DNA of 64,000 nucleotides, from positions 558,001 through 622,000 of the forward strand of contig CAVRJA010000003.1 of the NCBI GenBank assembly GCA_963721405.1. The letters are read 5' to 3'. Of the stretch, positions 1 through 8,448 are shown piece by piece; positions within the stretch are counted from its first letter, which is position 1; each line of letters opens with the position of its first letter. Source of the stretch: JAFNAG01 sp963721405 (GTDB lineage Bacteria > Acidobacteriota > UBA6911). The position numbers and the translations under genes are program-made. Below the pieces are notes generated by a model. The model was not told the DNA's origin, did no database searches, and saw nothing but the letters and a program-made list of their open reading frames with translations.

Positions 1-620
1 ACACTCCAAGACTCTACCGGCTTGAGCAACTGCCTCGCGCCCTCCCGTGGAATACGGTGACGGCGCTCCTGAGATCGATCGACAAAACATCGGCCATGGG
101 GCTTCGTGACTATGCGATGTTTCTCTTGATCGCCAGCTATGGGCTCCGCGCCAGCGAAGTCGTCGCCATCAGCCTCGACGACATCCGTTGGAGATAAGGG
201 ATCCTGCGAATCCAACAAAGCAAGACCTCATCGCCTTTGGAACTGCCACTCACCAATGAGGTCCTGTCCGCGCTGGTGAAGCATCTGAAGCGGACGCCAC
301 CACCTGTTCCTTATCGGAGAGTTTTCTTGCGAATGCGCGCTCCCATCGGCCTGTTGAAACCGACTGCTGTTGCGGAAGCTTTTCAAGCACTGGTTCGCAA
401 AAGCGGGCTCGGCATTCCCTATCAAGGCCCACATTGCCTGCGCCACTCGTACGCCGTCCATCTCCTGAAGAATGGAACTCCTCTCAAGACAATCGGTGAC
501 ATCCTCGGGCATCGTACGGCCGAGAGCACGTCCATGTACCTGCGATTGGCCACCGAGGATCTGCGTGAAGTGGCCCTCGCAGTTCCGGGTCGGCGTACCG
601 GAAAGGAGGGGCAGCGATGA
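1..620 (+). pseudogene. ritA: RIT tyrosine recombinase A, 3' part with in-frame TAA
   Basis: The frame beginning at base 3 reads continuously as the catalytic domain of a phage-type integrase. It holds the first catalytic Arg box (YGLRASEVVAISLDDI, ending near 185). After a stop it continues with the second box (HCLRHSYAVHLL, then ILGHRTAESTSMYLRL with the Tyr nucleophile). The only break is TAA at 195-197, right after DIRWR; the same frame resumes at once with GILRIQQSKTSS. This points to a nonsense mutation rather than a frameshift. The N-terminal SAM-like domain lies outside the window. The stop overlaps the ritB start (ATGA). Confidence 0.85.
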
Positions 621-1633
621 CAGGAGCCTCGGTCTTTACCCCTGTATTTTCGTCTCGCTTGGCACCCATCTTCGCTCGCTATGTGGATCTGAAGCGGGCT
701 TTAGGACGCCATTTCGATATTCCCGCTCGGACGTTGCAATCCTTGGACCGATTCCTCTGCGATCAAAGCGCAGAATACCCAGACCTGAATGCTCCCGCGT
801 TTCACGCATGGTGCCACACCTACGAACACGTCGCTTCAGGAGTTCGGCGGGCTCGCATGCTGGAGGTTGCTAGCTTCTGCTTGTATCGGCGCCGGACCGA
901 GCCGCATTGCTTCGTTCCGGACTCCAGCTCATTTCCGTCATATCATCAACGGATCAAGCCGTACATTTTTTCCGAAGATGAGGTAGCTGAACTGCTTAGT
1001 GCGGCTTCGAGCCTGAAGCGGAATCCTTCATCACCGCTTCGCCCGGAAGTAACTCGGCTTGCGATTGTCCTCTTGTTCACCACGGGAATCCGGCGCGGCG
1101 AACTGCTGAGCCTCACGCTTGGTGACTATAACCCGCGCGAATCGACGCTGCACATCCGGCAAACGAAATTCTATAAGTCGCGCTTGCTTCCTATTAACGC
1201 CGATATCGCTGATGAGATCGAGCGTTACCTGCACGCACGAGCCCGGCGACGGCTGCCTTCGTTTGCGGATACGCCACTCATATGGAATGCGACCAAGGGA
1301 GGCCGGGCTTATACGGGGACGGGGCTGACATGTTGTGTGAAGCCCCTCATCGAACAATGCGGCATCACTAAAACCAACGGAAAGACACCGAGAATCCATG
1401 ATGCCCGCCATAGCTTCGCTGTCAATGCCCTGTTGCGGTGGTACCGAGCCGGCGCGGATGTCGAGGCTAAACTACCCTTGCTGGCTACCTACCTGGGGCA
1501 CGGTTCCGCATTGTCGACGCACTATTACCTGCACTTCATCGAACCGCTTCGCACTGCAGCCAGCGAACGATTCGCAAATCATTACGGCGAACTGGTCTCT
1601 CCGTTGCCGCCCTCGATAAGGAGGCGCCGATGA
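617..1633 (+). CDS. ritB: RIT tyrosine recombinase B
   Basis: A 338-residue tyrosine site-specific recombinase. Visible catalytic elements are Arg in TGIRRGELLSL, the beta-hairpin Lys region HIRQTKFYKSR, the HxxR box HDARHSFAV, and GHGSALSTHYYLHF holding the second His and the Tyr nucleophile. The first ~110 residues would be the core-binding domain. Coupled translation with ritA and ritC is implied by 4-base overlaps on both sides. The frame is intact. Confidence 0.9.
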   Translation: MTGASVFTPVFSSRLAPIFARYVDLKRALGRHFDIPARTLQSLDRFLCDQSAEYPDLNAPAFHAWCHTYEHVASGVRRARMLEVASFCLYRRRTEPHCFVPDSSSFPSYHQRIKPYIFSEDEVAELLSAASSLKRNPSSPLRPEVTRLAIVLLFTTGIRRGELLSLTLGDYNPRESTLHIRQTKFYKSRLLPINADIADEIERYLHARARRRLPSFADTPLIWNATKGGRAYTGTGLTCCVKPLIEQCGITKTNGKTPRIHDARHSFAVNALLRWYRAGADVEAKLPLLATYLGHGSALSTHYYLHFIEPLRTAASERFANHYGELVSPLPPSIRRRR

Positions 1634-2643
1634 AAACCGGCCTTCCGAATCTACTCGGCGCGGCAGTTCGCGACTACTTCACTGACCACCTTCCCCGGCT
1701 GCGTGGAACCAGCCCGCATACCATCCACAGCTACCGCGACAGCATTGTTTTGCTGCTACGGTTTCTTTCTCAGCAGCAGAATAAGCCGGTCACAGGACTC
1801 GACCTGCCTGATCTAAGTCCGAGCGGAATCCTCGCATTCCTGTCCTATCTTGAACAGGAGCGCAAGAACAGCGTTTCCACTCGAAACGTTCGCCTCTCGG
1901 CCATTCACGCATTCTTCAATTATGTGGCCTCGCGTAATCCAGAACATGTCGAGTTGGCTCAACGTGTCCTCGGCATTCCCTTCAAGCGCTCGCGACAACG
2001 GGCCATCGATTATCTGGAATACGAGGAGATTGACGCGATTCTCAAAAAAATCAACCGGACCACATCCAAAGGGATGCGCGACTATGCTCTTGTGGCGACA
2101 ATGTTCAATACCGGCGGCCGCGTACAGGAGATCGCGGACCTGCGCGCCTGTGATCTCCAACTAACCAAACCTTTTCAGGTGAGATTGTTTGGCAAAGGGA
2201 GAAAAGAGCGCTACTGCCCTCTGTGGCCCCAGACCGCCACGGTGCTGAGAGGGTTCTGTGATCAGCGGAATATGGACCTGCGATCGGAATCCCGCGTATT
2301 TCTGAACCACCGAGGTCAACCAATAACGCGCTTTGGAATCCGCCATATCCTCGCCAGATGTCTCGGCTTGGCTTGCGAAACTGTGCCGAATCTCCGCAGG
2401 AAGCGGTTGCATCCCCATAGTGTTCGGCACAGCACGGCCGTGGCCCTTCTGAAGTCGGGAGTCGACCTATCGACCATCAGCCATTTGCTGGGGCATGCCA
2501 GCCCGACGACGACGAATCGCTACGCGAAAGTCGATCTCGAAATGAAGCGTCAAGCCATCGCCAAGGTCAAGCCGGTCGCACGCCGGTCCAGAACGCCATG
2601 GAACAAAGACCGCACAATCCTTGATTGGCTGGAGTCCCTTTAA
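1630..2643 (+). CDS. ritC: RIT tyrosine recombinase C
   Basis: A 337-residue tyrosine recombinase of the XerC/D type with an N-terminal SAM-like domain (TSPHTIHSYRDSIVLLLRFL) and a complete catalytic domain: Arg in NTGGRVQEIADL, Lys in LFGKGRKERYCPL, HxxR in HSVRHSTAVALL, then HLLGHASPTTTNRYAKV with the nucleophilic Tyr. It is the last gene of the trio. About 90 bases separate its stop from the end of the element. Confidence 0.9.
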   Translation: MKTGLPNLLGAAVRDYFTDHLPRLRGTSPHTIHSYRDSIVLLLRFLSQQQNKPVTGLDLPDLSPSGILAFLSYLEQERKNSVSTRNVRLSAIHAFFNYVASRNPEHVELAQRVLGIPFKRSRQRAIDYLEYEEIDAILKKINRTTSKGMRDYALVATMFNTGGRVQEIADLRACDLQLTKPFQVRLFGKGRKERYCPLWPQTATVLRGFCDQRNMDLRSESRVFLNHRGQPITRFGIRHILARCLGLACETVPNLRRKRLHPHSVRHSTAVALLKSGVDLSTISHLLGHASPTTTNRYAKVDLEMKRQAIAKVKPVARRSRTPWNKDRTILDWLESL

Positions 2644-2652
2644 GCCCCGAAA

Positions 2653-2734
2653 AATGTGGAGTTGAAACCCCGTGAACGGTTCGCATTTCCCGGCTACCCG
2701 GGTTCAACTCCACATTACTGACAACTTCACATTA
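2653..2734. repeat. Terminal repeat cluster of the RIT element
   Basis: Three copies of the motif AATGTGrAGTTG occur in 82 bases: one on the plus strand (2653-2666) and two on the minus strand (2703-2716 and 2722-2734), the last two 17 bases apart. The first two form a palindrome of AATGTGGAGTTGAA arms around a ~36-base centre. This looks like a tyrosine-recombinase site with inverted binding arms plus an accessory arm. That it is the RIT end is inferred from istB being cut precisely here. Confidence 0.65.
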
Positions 2735-3277
2735 GTCAACCACCAAGAGTGAGGGCTTGGTAAAGCGCCGAAAGACGCGTTTGAAGGAACCATCGGCCAG
2801 CGAGGCGTGTATGTCATCGAGCATCTCGATGGCAACGACGAACAGGACCGAGTAGCCGCGCAGACACGCGGCGTGGCCCAGGGCTTTGGCGATACGGGTC
2901 TTGCCCAGCCCGGGTTTTCCGACGCAGATGATGTTGCGGCTTTCTTCGACGAAGCGGCAGTTGAGCAGTTCCTTGACGACGCGGGGTTCGAGCTGGGGAC
3001 GGGAAGCGAAGTTGAAGCCCTCGATTCCTTCGACCGTGCCCAGTTGAGAACGTTTGAGGCTGCGCAGAAGTTTGCGTTCCCGTCGCATATTCCATTCGGC
3101 GCGCAGCAGAGACGCGGCGAAATCGGTGTAGGACAGGCTGTCGCGCTCGGCGCGCGCGAGCAGGTCCGGCAAAGCTTGAGGGAGGGTAGTGAGATCGAGA
3201 TCGACCGCAATACGCACGATCTCGTTGTCGGACGGTTCTGCGGAAGCGTATGCAGAGTCCTTCGGTTTAGGAGTCAT
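2732..3277 (-). pseudogene. istB: IstB-like AAA+ ATPase, truncated by RIT element
   Basis: IS21 helper ATPase that activates the IstA transposase and picks the target. The 181 residues include the N-terminal helical domain (SYTDFAASLLRAEWNMRRERK) and Walker A (ICVGKPGLGKTRIAKAL). The frame reaches the Walker B strand (PSLLVVD) and stops there, whereas IstB proteins usually run to about 250 residues. The stop codon TAA is contributed by the RIT terminus, so the protein lacks Walker B aspartates and the sensor regions. The start overlaps the istA stop by ATGA. Confidence 0.85.
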
Positions 3278-4971
3278 GATCGTCCTCCGCGGGTATCGTT
3301 TTTGGTTTCGAGGTCAGCCGGCGGGTCGGCCACCTGCCCGCCGGGCGTTGGATTGGCAGGCGGCGCCGTCGAAACCGGCGCCTCTGGTGCAGTCGGAACT
3401 GACGCCTCCGCCTGGTCCAGGTGAGCGAAGCTGTCGAGAGAACCGGGCTCGACCTCGCTCAGGAGGGCGAGGGTGCGTGCCGCCGGGGACATCGGCGTCA
3501 CCGGCGGAGGCTCAGGCAGCGGATAGTCCCGCTCGAGGATGCGGCGGACGGCCTCGGCGTTGAAGCGGCGGAAGTCCAGCACCCGCGCGGCCGCGCTCAG
3601 GAACGCCGGCTCACCGTACAAATCGGCAAGCCGCCACAGGGCGCGCAGGTGGATCGGCGCCAGCGACTTCATCCGTTTGGCGATGCCTTCGACCAGGCCG
3701 GCAAGCTGGGGAAAGCGTTTCAGAAACAGATCGTCGATGCGTGTTCCCGCGGAGCCCGGGTGTCGCCCCGGGAGTGTCGCATAGTGCGCCGGATCGATCT
3801 GGAGCCTGCCCTTGTCGCTGGCCTCGACGTAGCGACGGGAGAAGACGACCTGGCCCGAACGGTCCATCACCTCAAAGTGCTCGGCATAGAGCCGCACCGC
3901 CGCGGAGCGATTGGCGAGTTGCGCCGGGACCGTATAGGGTGTTCCCTGGATCCAGATCGTCGCGTCGGGCCCTACCTGGCGCACGGCGTCTTCGTGGACG
4001 GCGAAACGCGTCTCAGGCAGCCGGATCAGAAAATCGCGCTCCGAAAGCCAGACTTCGTCGGGGATGAGGCCCGTGGTCCCATGGGTGCGCCGGTTCGCGA
4101 TGTTGTCGATCCAATCGTGTACGCGACTCGTTGAGGTCGTCGAAACTTGCGAACTCGGCGCCACGGATGCAGTCGTCTTCCAGGAACCGGATAAATTTTT
4201 CCGTCTTCCCCTTCCTGTCCGGATCGCGCACCTTGCACAGAAAGGGCTCGAACCCATAGTACTTCGCAAAGTCGAGGAAACGGGGGTGCCAGATCGGCTT
4301 GCCGTTGGACCCGATGCGGCCAAGGACGATGGTCGACATGGAATCGAAGACAACCCGTTGCGTCACCCCGGTGAATGATTCGAAGGCGAGCGCCAGTCCT
4401 TCGAGCAGGGTGGGTTCGCGCTCGTTGCGATAGAAGTGGACATGGGCCTTGCGCGAGTAGGCAAGTTCGCAAACCAAGGCGTGAACCCGGGTCGGGGATC
4501 CCGCGATCGGAACGGTGTAGACGGTCCAATCGGCTTGCATTTCGACTGCCGGGTCTGGTTTCAAAGCGGCGTTTGACGCGGGGGCGCGGGACCAGTTCGC
4601 TGCGGATCGACCGGATGTAGTCGGTCAGGATGGTCCGGCCGCCGGGGTATCCCTGCTGGCGGATCTCCCGCAGAATGCGGGTCGCCGTCAAGCGCTTGCG
4701 GACCTTCTCCTGGATCGACACGCGGAAGGGATCGAGCTTGCCGGTCTGATCCGGCGGCTGGCGGTCCAGCAGTCCCTCCTCCTGGAGAATGCGGCGGACC
4801 GTCTTGCGGTCGCGGCCGATCCGGAGCGCAATCTGGCGCATGCCATAGCGGTGACTGTGCAGCTCGAGAATACGCTCGACGTTCCTCGGGCGAGATGTCG
4901 CCCTTGTTCGTTTGCCGAGTCCGGCCCGGACTGGAAGTCGGGTCGTCGTTGTTGTCGTTGGATAAGCTCAT
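3274..4971 (-). pseudogene. istA: IstA-like DDE transposase, several frameshifts
   Basis: IS21-type transposase split over three frames. The likely start is ATG at 4971 (MSLSNDNNDDPT). The HTH part (YGMRQIALRIGRDRKTVRRI) is in a second frame. The integrase-core part (VEMQADWTVYTVPI, then VVFDSMSTIVLGR) is in a third, and the C-terminal region (RVHDWIDNIANRRTHGTTG onward) in another. Shifts fall near 4890, 4560 and 4130. Homologous blocks join smoothly across each shift, so these are small indels in a once intact gene of about 560 codons. Confidence 0.8.
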
Positions 4972-5884
4972 TGGGATCCTCCTGGATGTTTTGTGAAACT
5001 TGGGGGTGGAGTGCCTTGGCGGTTTGCTCTAGCAGGTCGATGACGAATCGATGCTGCGCTTCGAGACGGCGGCGTTCGGCTTCGGTCAGCCCTTGGGAAG
5101 GAATCTGCAGGGAGGCGAGGTCGACGAGGGCCTCGCGGGCGCGCTCCAGGCGCTCCTCGATGTGCTGGCCCAGAGACGAGAGCACCGCCGCGCTCTTCGG
5201 GTCGGGTCTGACGACCGGCATAGGGTTGGACAATAAGCCTGTCCTCTCGCTGTCGGAGGAAGAAGCCCGCCAGGCAGCGACGAGGGCGAGAGCTTCACTC
5301 TGACGAAGGGAGTGGCGCTCAATGGACCTCGCCACGTCTTCCTGAGCGCGATCGCTCAGGGCGCACAGGGCGTAGGCCAGGGTTGGGCCGATCGCACCCT
5401 GATCCACTTTCCGCTCGATCACGGGAGAGAGCCGCGTGGCCAGAGCCAGGCGGCGCGCGACCCAGGGTTTGCGCCGGTTGAGAAGACGCGCGATGCCCGC
5501 CAGGCCCAGCCCGTCCTCTTCGACCAGGGAGCGGATCACGCGCGCTTCGTCCATGGGGGTCGTGGTGCGCGGAGGAGCATTCGAGCGCAGTAACAGAAGC
5601 TTCTGCTCGGGGCTGGATCGGGCGCTCTCGACGACCGCCGGCACAACGGTTCGCCCTTCGTCCCGCCAGAATGCGAAACGCTTGAAGCCGTCGACAATCT
5701 CGAAGAAACCGACATCGTCAGCCACGACGCGGATCGGCAGATCCTGCAGCTGCGGCTGCGAGCGTTGCGGTTGCACGCTGCGCAGCCGCTCCAAACTGGT
5801 GCGCAGCAGAGCGACCGGAATCATGGTTACCAGCGGCGAGGCATCGTGCGACGCCGGATCGGCAACGCCCAGTGCGGGATTCAC
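4688..5884 (-). CDS. ParB-like nuclease/partition-domain protein carried by the IS21-like element
   Basis: The N-terminal ~100 residues resemble the ParB/Sulfiredoxin fold (MIPVALLRTSLERLR, then FFEIVDGFKRFAFWRDEG in place of the DGHRR motif). An HTH-like KorB/ParB segment follows (LGLAGIARLLNRRKPWVARRLALA). The frame stays open to 4688, but from about 4970 it reads over the istA start in another frame, so the native end is probably near 4960 and its stop has been lost. The start overlaps the upstream gene by ATGA. Its role in transposition is unknown; target choice or element maintenance is a guess. Confidence 0.7.
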   Translation of the reverse strand: MNPALGVADPASHDASPLVTMIPVALLRTSLERLRSVQPQRSQPQLQDLPIRVVADDVGFFEIVDGFKRFAFWRDEGRTVVPAVVESARSSPEQKLLLLRSNAPPRTTTPMDEARVIRSLVEEDGLGLAGIARLLNRRKPWVARRLALATRLSPVIERKVDQGAIGPTLAYALCALSDRAQEDVARSIERHSLRQSEALALVAAWRASSSDSERTGLLSNPMPVVRPDPKSAAVLSSLGQHIEERLERAREALVDLASLQIPSQGLTEAERRRLEAQHRFVIDLLEQTAKALHPQVSQNIQEDPNELIQRQQRRPDFQSGPDSANEQGRHLARGTSSVFSSCTVTAMACARLRSGSAATARRSAAFSRRRDCWTASRRIRPASSIPSACRSRRRSASA

Positions 5885-6276
5885 GGCAGCGCCCGATAGC
5901 CGAGAACCCGCAGACGGGGCGCCCCCTCGTAGGTCTCGTGGCCGAGACGGACCTCGAGCCGGCTGCCGGCGAGGTCGCCAGGTTGAATGGGGTCGCCCTT
6001 TTTCGGACTGAAACCGCAGGCGCGGTACAGTTCGAGCAGACGCCTCCGGCTCACGGCCCGTCCCCGTTCGGTCGAACCGGAAAGAACGAAGTAGTCGGCG
6101 ACGACGTCGTGGCCGGCCGGGACGCCCACGATCTCGCAGGTGACCTGCAGCGTCGTGTTTCCCTGCTGACTCGTGTGGAAGCGTGCCCGCTCGACAACCG
6201 CTTCGTAGTAGCCTTCGGCCGGCAGAAGACCGTCGAAGTCGCCTTCTTCGAAGTTAAGCGCTGAATCCGCCATCAT
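5881..6276 (-). CDS. DUF669-like protein in IS21-like element
   Basis: A 131-residue protein (MMADSALNFEEGDFDGLLP). It resembles the phage DUF669 family: an N-terminal stretch 'EGYYEAVVERA', a middle beta strand segment (TLQVTCEIVGVPAGHDVVADYFVLSG) and a C-terminal GSRLEVRLGHETYEGAPRLRV. DUF669 proteins are found beside phage recombination and single-strand-binding genes, so a nucleic-acid role is possible but not shown. The start is ATG 6276, preceded by GGAGG. It overlaps the ParB-like gene by ATGA. Confidence 0.65.
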   Translation of the reverse strand: MMADSALNFEEGDFDGLLPAEGYYEAVVERARFHTSQQGNTTLQVTCEIVGVPAGHDVVADYFVLSGSTERGRAVSRRRLLELYRACGFSPKKGDPIQPGDLAGSRLEVRLGHETYEGAPRLRVLGYRALP

Positions 6277-6352
6277 GTTTTCCCTCCCTGGCTGCGGCTC
6301 TGCAACCGCTGCCGCAGTGGGAAAACCATGACAGGAGTGCCATCTCGTCTTT

Positions 6353-6755
6353 TCAGGGGCTCTGGGGAAGTGGTCCCGGATCACGAGTGGAATCAACGAG
6401 ATAAGCTCGGATCTCGTCTTGCGCGGCAGCCGAGGATTAGTGTGCCCATAACCCCAAGGAAATCAGCTCCTTGAGCCCCGAACTCGTCTTGCGCGATGTC
6501 CCAGGGAAGTTCTGATAGCGGACGAGGCAATCGAAGCGGTTCGGGAGGTCTTTCGGCTGCCTGTCGGGCCTGGATTCGGCGGGCAGTGAAATAGTCAGGA
6601 TTGCGCGCACACCAGGATGCTTGCGCACGGTCGTGACGAGCCTTCTGGCATGACGGATTCTTACACGCGCGCTGCCGCTCCCCAATCCTGGGATCCGGGC
6701 GGAACCACTTCCGGCAGATGCAACATGGTTTCTTCCGAACATCAGCCATGGCCAT
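6353..6755 (-). pseudogene. Small zinc-binding protein of the IS21-like element, 3' frameshift
   Basis: The N-terminus carries a Cys-rich knuckle: CCICRKWFRPDPRIGERQ, then ACKNPSCQKARHDRAQASW and RNPDYF. Metal-binding zinc-ribbon style is inferred from the paired cysteines. The frame ends at 6393, but shifting by one base near 6420 gives QDEIRAYLVDSTRDPGPLPQ and a stop at 6353-6355, a better fit for a natural C-terminus just before the next gene. The start is taken as ATG 6755 (MAMADVRKKP); ATG 6749 is also possible. It is the first gene of the element's operon. Confidence 0.55.
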
Positions 6756-6792
6756 CCATTCAGCCATGCTGCTGTTCAACACTCAAGTCAAC

Positions 6793-6836
6793 GGACCATC
6801 ACCGTCACTGCCGCCAAAGAGGGACCACCGTCACTG
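6793..6836. repeat. Terminal direct repeats of the IS21-like element
   Basis: Two near-identical units, GGACCATCACCGTCACTG at 6793-6810 and GGACCACCGTCACTG at 6822-6836, lie at the point where the flanking recombinase gene loses homology. IS21-family ends typically hold several such repeats as transposase binding sites. The outer end is probably within 6834-6838. The matching left end cannot be checked because it is missing. Confidence 0.55.
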
Positions 6837-6837
6837 A

Positions 6838-7644
6838 AGCTACCTCCCCGGCACGCAGTCCGAGGTACGCCAGACAGAGCACCATGGCGTAGTTCCGACG
6901 GCCAATGGCCGTCTTGCGATTAAATGTTTGCAGCAAGTGATCGAGTTTTCGGGCGGTTAAATATTTTGGCAATTGAGAGAGCTTCCTGAATGGAACGCTA
7001 GGAACCGCACTCACCAATTGGGCATTGCAGTATCCTTGTAGCTGCAAAAATCTCACAAAACTACGGACAGCACACGTGATGTTTTGCTTGCAGCGCTGTG
7101 GTTGATTTGCCACAAAATCCATTAGATCAATGGCGGTAAGGAGCCTGAGATTCACGCCATTGATTCCATACTTGGCCTGTAAGAGTTTCCGCACAACGCG
7201 CGAATACTCTCTGCCCGTGCCGATTGTGATGCCCCGGGCCTGAAGTAGATGTGTGTTGAATACGTCGATTACTGCATCGATGGGCCCTTTTTCCGCTACA
7301 GGTTCCGGAGGAATCCGGTGATGCTCGCGAAGTACCGTCAGCAGGTGCCCAAGGGCAGCATGAATTTGATGGGCCGCTCCACCTTGCGGCACAGCACACC
7401 GACAGTTGGGGAGGTGCCGATGGACGAAAAGTTCTATCGTGCCTTTTTGAATAGTCGCAAGTGGTATCCGCCTGCTCTCCAGCCAATGAGCAAAATGCCC
7501 GCCGGCGCAGGTGTACTGTTGAATCATAGTGCTGGAATAACCACGTTCAGCAAGGTGAACAGAGAGATCGTCGAGGCAACTGCCGAGAATATTTGCACGA
7601 AGACGCTCAATAACACGATGATCGTGGAAAACTCTGTCAAGCAT
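6838..7644 (-). pseudogene. Second RIT recombinase A, cut by the IS21-like element
   Basis: About 270 residues from ATG 7644 (MLDRVFHDHRVIERL) match the N-terminal half of a RIT-A-type tyrosine recombinase: HLAERGYSSTMIQQYT, the His/Cys-rich segment HRHLPNCRCAVPQ, a second core-binding block, and the start of the catalytic domain up to the first Arg (AYLGLRAGEVAS). Recombinase sequence stops there; the frame runs on into the IS end (VTVVPLWRQ, stop at 6805). All later catalytic residues are absent. It is a separate copy from ritA at 1-620 and points the other way. Confidence 0.8.
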
Positions 7645-7805
7645 AAATGCTCTCCTTTCGGACCAACTTGGTCGATAGAGAGCATCCAATAATTATGCTC
7701 AGTTCAGGAAGCACCCTTTTCCAAAATTAGAGCGTACTTCCAGGGTAGAATTGCGATTGCCATACTTGCAACTGCGCATTACAGCGAGGTTGGCATTAAC
7801 GTTTT

Positions 7806-8036
7806 ATGCGAAGCCTAAAGGAGGAATGTCTGGAGCGCCTTATCTTCTTTGGAGAGAGATCCCTCCAAGGAGCTATAGCAGATTTCGCTGCTCATTATCA
7901 TACGGAGCGGAATCATCAAGGAATGGGGAACCAATTACTGATCCCCGGTGACGAAGTCGGCCAGAAAACTGGTGATATTGCATGCCGCGAACGACTGGGC
8001 GGATTGCTGCGTTATTATTATCGACAAGCTGCATAA
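7806..8036 (+). pseudogene. Integrase-core (DDE) transposase, C-terminal fragment
   Basis: 76 residues match the end of an rve-type transposase: RSLKEECLERLIFFGE supplies the region around the catalytic Glu, followed by HYHTERNHQGMGN and LGGLLRYYYRQAA at the C-terminus. An in-frame stop precedes the ATG at 7797-7799 and no N-terminal domain can be found upstream. The DDE aspartates are therefore missing. It is a dead remnant between two other mobile scraps. Confidence 0.8.
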
Positions 8037-8084
8037 CCTAGGTCGCTTCATCACCAGGGCAGTTGTTCCGAAACAACCTGGATC

Positions 8085-8429
8085 GTGTGTCCCGCCATCC
8101 GTCCCCAGCAGAGTAGCGTGCTGAATGACCCGGTCCTTCGACTCCCAGTGTTCGCCATACCTCCGTCAGCCTGCGGAAATCGGACGCAATCGTCTCACAA
8201 TTTTGACCCCAACCTGCGGAAATATGGGCATTTGATCGACGTCGGAATAAATTCACCATACGGGGCTGCAAGGAAGCGCATTCTCGAACTAGATCCGCTG
8301 TGCGCCGAGTGCAATCGAAGGGGTCGGCTGACCGCTGTAGATAACATTGTCCCGCACAAGGGCGATGGCGTCCTTTTCTGGAACCAAGCGAACTGGCAGG
8401 CATGGCGACATCGCAGAGCTTTCCGTTGA
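8085..8429 (+). pseudogene. HNH endonuclease fragment
   Basis: The region from about 8260 encodes RILELDPLCAECNRRGR then NIVPHKGDGVLFWNQANWQA, the CxxC-GR and H-x-GD-LFW-NWQAL signature of phage-type HNH nucleases. The expected continuation (LC..CH..KT) is replaced by WRHRRAFR and a stop, so the last metal-binding His is lost. The N-terminal ~55 codons show no similarity to that family. The 3' end adjoins the SRPBCC gene at 8449 on the other strand. Confidence 0.65.
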
Positions 8430-8448
8430 GAAGTGCCAGCCAGCAAAG

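Larger units (their letters stand above)
1..2734 (+). mobile_element. RIT element (recombinase in trio), left end outside window
   Basis: Three tyrosine recombinase genes lie head to tail in one orientation and overlap by ATGA at 617-620 and 1630-1633. This is the arrangement that defines RIT elements. The right end is placed at 2734 because the istB reading frame of a neighbouring IS21-like element stops abruptly there and repeated recombinase-site-like motifs begin. The left end lies before base 1. The first gene carries an in-frame stop, so the element may be immobile unless that stop is suppressed. Confidence 0.85.
2735..6837 (-). mobile_element. IS21-like element with ParB, DUF669-like and zinc-protein passengers
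   Basis: On the minus strand from 6755 downward come a small zinc-binding protein, a DUF669-like protein, a ParB-like protein, an istA-type DDE transposase and an istB-type AAA+ ATPase; several pairs overlap by 4 bases. istA-istB is the IS21 signature; the other three are passengers. The right end near 6836 is marked by two direct repeats. The left end is lost because the RIT element cuts istB. At least four frameshifts in istA and the zinc-protein gene show the element is decaying. Confidence 0.75.

Noticed and set aside
8038..8403. 121-codon minus-strand open frame opposite the HNH fragment
   Set aside because: The opposite strand holds the recognisable HNH motif; this frame has no family match.
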